Shown in pieces: positions 58,048 to 64,000 of a stretch of 64,000 bases of DNA. This DNA is from Darksidea phi. Its lineage: Eukaryota > Ascomycota > Dothideomycetes > Pleosporales > Lentitheciaceae. The stretch is from the NCBI GenBank assembly GCA_030770425.1, contig JASJFT010000144.1, forward strand, positions 52,249 to 116,248, read 5' to 3'. Under the pieces are notes generated by a model. The model searched no databases and was not told where the DNA came from. It saw only the letters and a list, made by a program, of their open reading frames with translations. Positions within the stretch are counted from its first letter, which is position 1, and each line of letters starts with the position of its first letter. Made by a program: the position numbers and the translations under genes.

Positions 58048-59366
58048 ATGTTCCCTCACCAGGGCGGCCACGGTCAGCTCCCCACCCATTGGCAGCCGCC
58101 GACCGCCCAGCAGCCTGCCCACGGCGCATACCCGCCGCATGTAAGTGACCATGTGCGCTCGCCACTAAGCATCCTCGTACCCGCCGAGTGATCTCATAAG
58201 CTGACCTCGCCGCTCGTAGATCAATACTTCACACCCTCCTCCTCCGCAAGAACCACGACCCGATATGGCGGCCCATCAGCATCCCGCACATCCACAGCCA
58301 TACCGCCTGCCCGGCCCTCAAGAATGGTCGCGGGCTCCTCCACCCCACGATCCCTATCGAGGACAGCCTCCGCCTGCGTCGAGCTATCTTGCTCAGCAAC
58401 ACCAGCCACCGGCACCGCGACAGAGAACCGCCATTGCTTGCAGGTACTGCAGGCGGCGCAAGGTACGTTTGCCGGTAGTATCTCTTCCTAGAAACATGTG
58501 CTTACACCAGCGAACAGATCCGATGCTCGGGCTTCGAGGCTACGGATGACGGCCGTTGCTCAAACTGCATGAGGTTCAACCAGGACTGCATCTTCACCCC
58601 CGTCTCTGCCCAGACGCAGGCGTTTGTCCCTGCGCACACTGTCTGGCGTGGTGTGGGAAACCCCCCACCAATGTTTGGTGCATATGGACAACCGCTTCCG
58701 CCGGCGAGCCACGCCGATGCATACGGTCCACCGTCTCGTCAGCAGGCAGCATATTTGCCGAGCCCTACAGCCGCGTCAGGTCCGTCCCAAGCTCATTATG
58801 CCTATAGTCCATCTGCTGCCCCATACGATGAGGCCGGCCGTGACGTGCTGAATGGCAGGAAGAGGCCTTTCCCAGAGCCTCACACTCCTACCCTGCCTCC
58901 GCCACAGCCTGGCACGGCGTCGCGGCTGCCTCATCGCGGCGCTGGACAAGACTATATCCTTTCAGAAACCTCGTCTCTAACTAGCGCTGTGTCTCCAGCG
59001 ACCTCGACTGCATCTTATTCAAGTGCGCCTCCGCCTCAAGGAGCTCCAGCGTACTACGGTTCACAGCCGCCCCGTCAAGCTTCCCCGCAGGGCCCCTATC
59101 CGTATGATGCGAGTCGCGCATCGTCTTCGCCGCATACGCAAGGCCCGACCACTCCCGGGACGACGCCGTTTTTCGCACCGCCTCCCCAGGCCAACGGCGC
59201 CCTCCAACCCCCACCTCCTCGCAGCGACGGCACGACGCCTCCCCCCGCTTCTCAATCCTCGGGTCGGCCGGGCATGCGCATCAATGATCTGGTGAGCGAC
59301 CACGGTCCCACACGCAATCCGACCGATTCCAACATGCTCAGCATGCTCAACCGCCGGCCCATGTAA
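58048..59366 (+). CDS. Zn2Cys6 transcription factor, Pro/Ser-rich
   Basis: Exons 58048-58140, 58220-58462 and 58518-59366 give 394 residues. Splicing at 58462/58518 completes the zinc cluster: ACRYCRRRK joined to IRCSGFEATDDGRCSNCMRF and NQDC, i.e. Cx2Cx6Cx9Cx2Cx6C at about residues 104-133. The N-terminus (MFPHQGGHGQLPTHWQPP) and the C-terminal two thirds are disordered, rich in Pro, Ser, Gln and Tyr (PPQPGTASRLPHRGAGQDY), and no fungal_trans middle-homology domain is visible. The block after the cluster (CIFTPVSAQTQAFVPAHTVW) and the end (GMRINDLVSDHGPTRNPTDS then NMLSMLNRRPM) look like conserved short motifs. It is a nuclear DNA-binding regulator; targets cannot be told. The very long GC-rich upstream region fits a developmentally controlled gene, which is inference. 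Confidence 0.92.
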
Positions 59367-62300
59367 AATCGACTCCGGGGCGCTCAGAGAGGAAACGCTC
59401 TAGAGCTGGTTCTCTGCAAGAGCTCGTCGAGCAGTACGCTTTCTCAATCTCGGCCTTAATGGTGATCCCCTTGCCTTTTATGTATAATTTCAACTTGCTT
59501 TCCAGCGGATTCTCCAAGGAGAGATGCCATTGGGAGCAACGGTGCATTTGGGCGGCTTTTTGCTTTCCTGATAGCGTTCGAGGGCATTCTGAAATCCTCT
59601 CCTGTTTCGTAATGCCACATCTGCATCCTTCAACCTCCACCCTACCACATGTTTTCTTTTTCTCTTTTTCCTATCGTCTATCTGCACGGGGTGGGGTGAC
59701 TGTCCGAACCACGCGAAGTTTGTTCTGGTTGCCCATAGCAGTTCATCTACCCGGAGAACGCTCCACTAGCTCCGGCTAATTCGAGTCTATTGCCGCGTGC
59801 AACAAAATGTCGCCGCCCAACCGCGGAGAGAGTATGGCGGATACGCAGAGGAGGTTGTGTCAAAACTATTACGCGGGTCTGGAATTTTGCACTTCGAGCA
59901 AGGTGTCGTTGGTGAGCGCTGCAGTTTTCCTCAACGCCGGGGTGGCTTTTGTTTTTATCAAAACGGACTAGAAAGGGGGCGGTTTTATGCATCTTCACTG
60001 ATGCCGTGTTTTTGTCGAAACCAGCATTCGCGTGGTGGCAGTCTGTGCTTCTTGGCTCGCGCATTTTCCCTACTGTTTCATGTCTTTGGTCCTTGGTCTT
60101 GCGGTTTGTTGCACAAATGGTTTGCATGGGGACGCTTGTCGATTACTGTCATTTCCTCAGTTTTGGCAAATGTTAATGATTTGGGCGGCGGTCTGAATTT
60201 TTGGGTACTGGTTAGCAAGCGCAATAGTATTATACACTGCTTTTTTTTCCTCGATCGAACATGGAGTCTTGAGATGACGTGGCTGACATGAACGCCTTGC
60301 CGAGCAAGATTCGAAAGAGTAGGTATGAGGAGGAGTTGGTTCATTTTCCAGTCAGGTCCCACACCGTTGGATCCTGACACTTGTTAAAAATTCAACATGT
60401 CTGGTTGACACTTCGCCCCCTCGCCCCCCTTCACCCCAGCAAAAGATCTACTTGACAGCCGCAGCCACGTGTAAATCCTGCCGCCGGGAAAACGTCATCT
60501 CCCCGCCGCACTCTTCCCCTATTCGTTTCCACGTCCCGGGGATTCGGCATATGTGGCGGGGAAGATCCGTACCTTATCTACCTACCCCCTCCCCCTCCTC
60601 CCCCGTCTCAGCTACCAGCTACCATGGTCCCACGCTGCTACGCTGCCCGACCCGCTCGCCTGCATTTCAGTTAAGTTATACCGCTATTTGGGGGGTGTGG
60701 GTATATTTGGGGGGGCGCGTGGTGTATAGTGTATGATGTGTGTACCGGGGTTGCTGGGGGGTGGGGTGGAACTAGATAAGACGGGTTGGGGCGTGAGAAG
60801 GGAGAAGGGAGAGAGGGAAAATCCGTAGATTTGGATGTTGGAGATGCGTGGATGGCGGGATGGAGGTGGGCCGTAGTTTGGGGCGTATTGGGGGCGGTGG
60901 TGGTGGGACTTGTGGGGCTGTGCTTGGTGATTTGGAATGTGTTGGTGTGGATTGGGTGGGTGAGGGTAAGGCGTGGGTGGGGGTACCGTGGGTCGAGAGG
61001 AAGGGGAGGAGGGGAGGGAGGGAGGTGCCGGTGGGTAGAGTAACTGGGGGTATATGGTGGATTTGGTTGTAGATCAGGCGTTTATGGAAAGGGAGAAGGG
61101 GAATTGATGGCTTTGAAAGTACTATTGCTTAGTATTTAATAGTGTTGGTACGAATGTTTTAGCTTCTTTTATGAATGAATGGCGGCTTAAGTACCGGTTT
61201 ACTAGGCTGATTTGCGCCTTTGAGATGTCGGGGGGGCTGCTCTCGTTGCTGGGAGATGCTTAGTCATTTGTGCACGGAGAGTGAATGGTTGATTTGGAAC
61301 ATTAAATTCTTATTTCGTTTTGTACAGCGTTGGTGTATACAGCTACTAGGAAGGGTATTGTAGTCGGGGGATTGTGAGTTGTCCTTGCGTCAGGTTGGTC
61401 GGGGTTGAGGTCAGTGTCTTACCGCGTGTATGACGAGGAGCTATCACGTATACGTATATCGGGTTTGGACCATCGGGCTTCGTGGTGGGGTCAGGTAGTG
61501 TTATGTTATGTAGCAGTTTCTGTGTAAATGGCGTCTTAGTGGTAGTGTTGTTGGGTCGTTGAGCCCATCTGCGAAGAATGAATCAGACTTGAAGATGTGA
61601 ATGGGCGATAAGCTTATCGAGAGACTGACTGTTTGAACTTGTGTAAACGCAGTTCTGAGAGACTAAAACTCTTCTGAAATGTCTGGCTGAATGATGTCAA
61701 TGTTGCAAGGAGAAAGGTAGGGCAGACGGAAAGCGATGCCGAACCTTCAGAACCTCGGGGAAGACTAAAGCTGCAGCGCCGCCACTGACTGTCCAACTTG
61801 AGCTGAAGAGTGGCTCGCTGTCAAAGCTAGCGCAAGCCGTTCCGGTACCTTATATGGCTTTAGCTCCCGTGGATATATCTGGAGGCTTCTAGCAGTCCCT
61901 AGCGTTCGCGTAAATTTCATTTCGGATTTCTACTCGGTATCTCAAGGTGTGGTGGAGGGAAGTCTTGGATGGAATTGGATCTTGCCGGCTTTAGCTATAT
62001 GTACTCATCCAACATAAACCTTTCAAAGCCGGCTATGGCCGCTGTCCATTTGAAAGCTGGTCCGATGCGCCTTCAACGCATCAAATTACGAAGTGCTTCT
62101 TATCGCCTATTTCACCGGCTCCTCCCAGCACTTGGAGAGAAAGTGAGCACCCACGCAGAGCAGTTCGACAATGCTCTCTAAGCCGCCACAAGATCGGGCA
62201 GTATGGAAAGAGTGAACCCTTTCGCCAATGCAAAAGATGGTAATTGTGGTACTTCGCTCCCCAATCATTTCTTTCGATGCCTAAAAACGTGCTGACTGGT

Positions 62301-62398
62301 TCATCGTCGCATCAATGGTAGTCACCGAACGGTTGATAATGTAATAGAGTATCAGAGTATCAAGGGCAGTGGTCAGCGGACCTGTGCCATCGTAAATA
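59367..62398. other. 3 kb gene-poor interval
   Basis: 3' flank of the Zn2Cys6 gene, then T-rich and G-rich sequence. A plus-strand frame at 60786-61043 contains a hydrophobic stretch (WGVLGAVVVGLVGLCLVIWN) but lies in G/T-rich DNA where such frames arise by composition, so it is not called. No RNA gene was seen. Confidence 0.5.
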
Positions 62399-62987
62399 TC
62401 AAACCCTCCTCGCAAATAAGAGACGTACCTGGACTATCGTAACAGTCACCCTCTCACGCATATAGAAATAGTAGATCGAACGGTTTTCATCGCTCTCATC
62501 AACTTCTTGTTTTGGTTCCGCCACCTTCGTTAAATCCAGTCCATGCTCTCCCAGCAGGACCAGCATGGAATTCAACCCCTTCTTCTTTGCTATAGTCACA
62601 CCCTCAGTACCAATCTCGCTATCTAGTACAGCATCCGATATGCTTCCACTTTAGTAAAAGATCCAGTATACGGTCTGGCCGTGATGCCACTTTACGGAGC
62701 TGCGCAAACATGTGGAATGTTTCCACGTTAGGCATACACATAGCACGTGTCATTGCTATCCATGTAGGGGTATGGCCCATTTCGAGAGGATCAGAGTCCT
62801 AGTGTGGCCAGATTTTCAACACCAAGCTTAACGGCACCCCGGTCTTGGACATCATCCGCAGCTCCTGAACCGCGTCAACAACCAAGCAAACGTGCATCTT
62901 GAGTTTGCAAAGGAGAAGGTCGACCGCTGCGCTATTGCCAGCTAGTCCGGCGTTTAGATCGGGCTTCCGAATACTGAGACCGCACAT
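62399..62987 (-). pseudogene. Possible ankyrin-repeat gene relic
   Basis: Minus-strand pieces resemble ankyrin repeats: NAGLAGNSAAVDLLLCKL near 62950, SDPLEMGHTPTWIAMTRAM near 62790 after an in-frame TAG, and IAKKKGLNSMLVLLGEHGLD near 62570 after a frameshift. The order and about 33-residue spacing fit an ankyrin array, but residue matches are weak. If real, it is a dead fragment, perhaps of a HET- or NACHT-linked ankyrin protein. Confidence 0.4.
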
Positions 62988-64000
62988 TCAATATTATCCT
63001 TGTTATTGCTTAGCTCGTCAATGTTATAAATTTTGTTCGTATACGCAGCAGCTGACATGACATTATACTGGCATAATTCCTTTATATAAGTATTGGGGCG
63101 TTCCGTAGGACCAACGCGTGGGGTACCTATAGATATAACCTTAATAGATCTATTCTTAGTTATTCGAGCGCATAATCTGTTTGATCGTTGTTACGTTCGA
63201 GTGCAAGCCGGCCCGCTACTGGATACTGAGTATTGACCAGGCGTCGCGACATATAGTCGATGCCAACGTTGCGTAAGGTGCCTATAGAAAGTGCGCAGTC
63301 ATCCAGCATCCTGAACTCATTGATTACTCTGATGACTTCGGCCGCGACTAAGCCTACAAGGATTATTATTTACACTTGACAGATTTACCAGATAAGGAGT
63401 ATTGGTTTTGTATTTACACAGTGGGAGTCGCTTTTATCAGAAAGAAGAAACAAATACAAAACCGAAAGACGAAAACCAAATTAGTGCTATCCTCATAACC
63501 GATGTTGTGTTAGCTTAGGTGCTTCCATATCTAGAGGGTTTTACCTCCGAAAATGGAGGCCTCTAAGCCGGTAATTTCTTAGTGCCGGAAAATCTTAGAT
63601 CTATAGTTAATTTATATTTATTATATAACTAAGGATGGTGTCTCGACCGAGACCCACAGGCAAACATCACACAATTTGATCACATGACTATATGAGAAAA
63701 TCTCTGATTCTGATACTATTGTTCCTTCCCGCAACCCTGTCAACTACGGAACCCTAGTGTTAGATGAAGCCAGTGTCGACCGGCCCCACTGCTCCACCCG
63801 ACGCGCACGTGACGGACGGTTGAATCAGTAGGACTCGTCAACTATTCTATTATGGCGTGTATGGGAATATAACACCAGTACTGGTCTTCAGATATGTACA
63901 GTTTCATTATTAGATATCATTACTATTTGATTTGATTTGGATTTGCATAGTGGGAGTCTCTTCAGAAGGTCCGCACGAAACACAGTAGGAGTTTGTACAC
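62988..64000. other. AT-rich right edge
   Basis: AT-rich DNA without coding signals. It includes an inverted repeat at 63404-63463 and a near-direct repeat of AGTGGGAGTC at about 63420 and 63949. It may be the edge of a decayed transposable element continuing beyond the window. Confidence 0.5.
63404..63463. repeat. 12-bp inverted repeat with 36-nt loop
   Basis: GGTTTTGTATTT at 63404-63415 and its exact complement AAATACAAAACC at 63452-63463. Confidence 0.85.

Noticed and set aside
57506..58165. Minus-strand frames of 145-219 codons before the second Zn2Cys6 gene
   Set aside because: Mirror images of the C/T-rich leader; Gly/Arg/Ala-rich without recognisable motifs.
60786..61072. Short frame with a hydrophobic helix
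   Set aside because: The DNA is almost all G and T, which yields Val/Leu/Trp/Gly-rich frames by chance; no homologue recognised.
1..64000. CRISPR arrays, operons and prokaryotic signals
   Set aside because: Intron-rich eukaryotic gene structure throughout; no repeat-spacer pattern was seen.

Overview
The window reads as nuclear DNA of a filamentous ascomycete (Pezizomycotina). Signs of this are genes broken by many short introns (mostly 45-80 bp, GT...CTAAC/CTGAC...AG), two Zn2Cys6 regulators, a chitin-synthase activator, a filamentous-fungal Pex14/17 peroxin, a HET-domain relic and a transposase relic with CAA/CAG-to-stop changes typical of repeat-induced point mutation (RIP). The mix of families (But2-like secreted protein, DUF6546-type F-box protein, GH5 remnant) fits a Dothideomycete, but that rank is inference. 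Multi-exon models were joined by hand; spliced lengths are divisible by three in every model called as intact.

Layout. 1-4.8 kb: no gene seen. 4.8-11.7 kb: an accessory trio of a TauD-like Fe(II)/2-oxoglutarate dioxygenase (+), a Zn2Cys6 transcription factor (-) and a GNAT acetyltransferase (+). 11.7-14.2 kb: no convincing gene. 14.2-21.2 kb: housekeeping block with a dynamin-like GTPase (-), Pex14/17 (-) and, divergent from it, INO80 subunit Ies2 (+). 21.2-32.7 kb: gene-poor, partly decayed accessory stretch with an F-box relic, a secreted SMP-30-like beta-propeller (-), a secreted But2-domain protein (+), a HET relic, a RIP-mutated transposase relic, a possible small Ala/Arg-rich protein, an F-box protein (-) and AT-rich DNA. 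32.7-53.2 kb: dense conserved block with XPF/Rad1 nuclease (-), a dead GH5 endoglucanase (+), Cbp4 (-), Skt5/Chs4 (+), eIF1A (-), an unidentified basic protein (+), a SAM methyltransferase (-), Tyw3 (-) and a DUF2461 protein (+). 53.2-64 kb: 4.8 kb of GC-rich DNA leading into a second Zn2Cys6 factor (+), then gene-poor DNA with an ankyrin-like relic and AT-rich sequence at the right edge.

The conserved genes serve separate core functions: membrane remodelling, peroxisomal import, chromatin remodelling, excision repair, complex III assembly, cell-wall chitin, translation initiation and tRNA wybutosine synthesis. They look like ordinary neighbours, not one pathway. Divergent pairs with short shared upstream regions are Tyw3/DUF2461 (246 bp), eIF1A/unknown (308 bp) and Pex14/17/Ies2 (701 bp). 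The most unusual structure is the DUF2461 gene: its reading frame is intact only if three oversized introns (1385, 786 and 413 bp) are removed, and two of them share an identical 14-base block at the branch point/acceptor. I found no clear previously undescribed multi-gene system.
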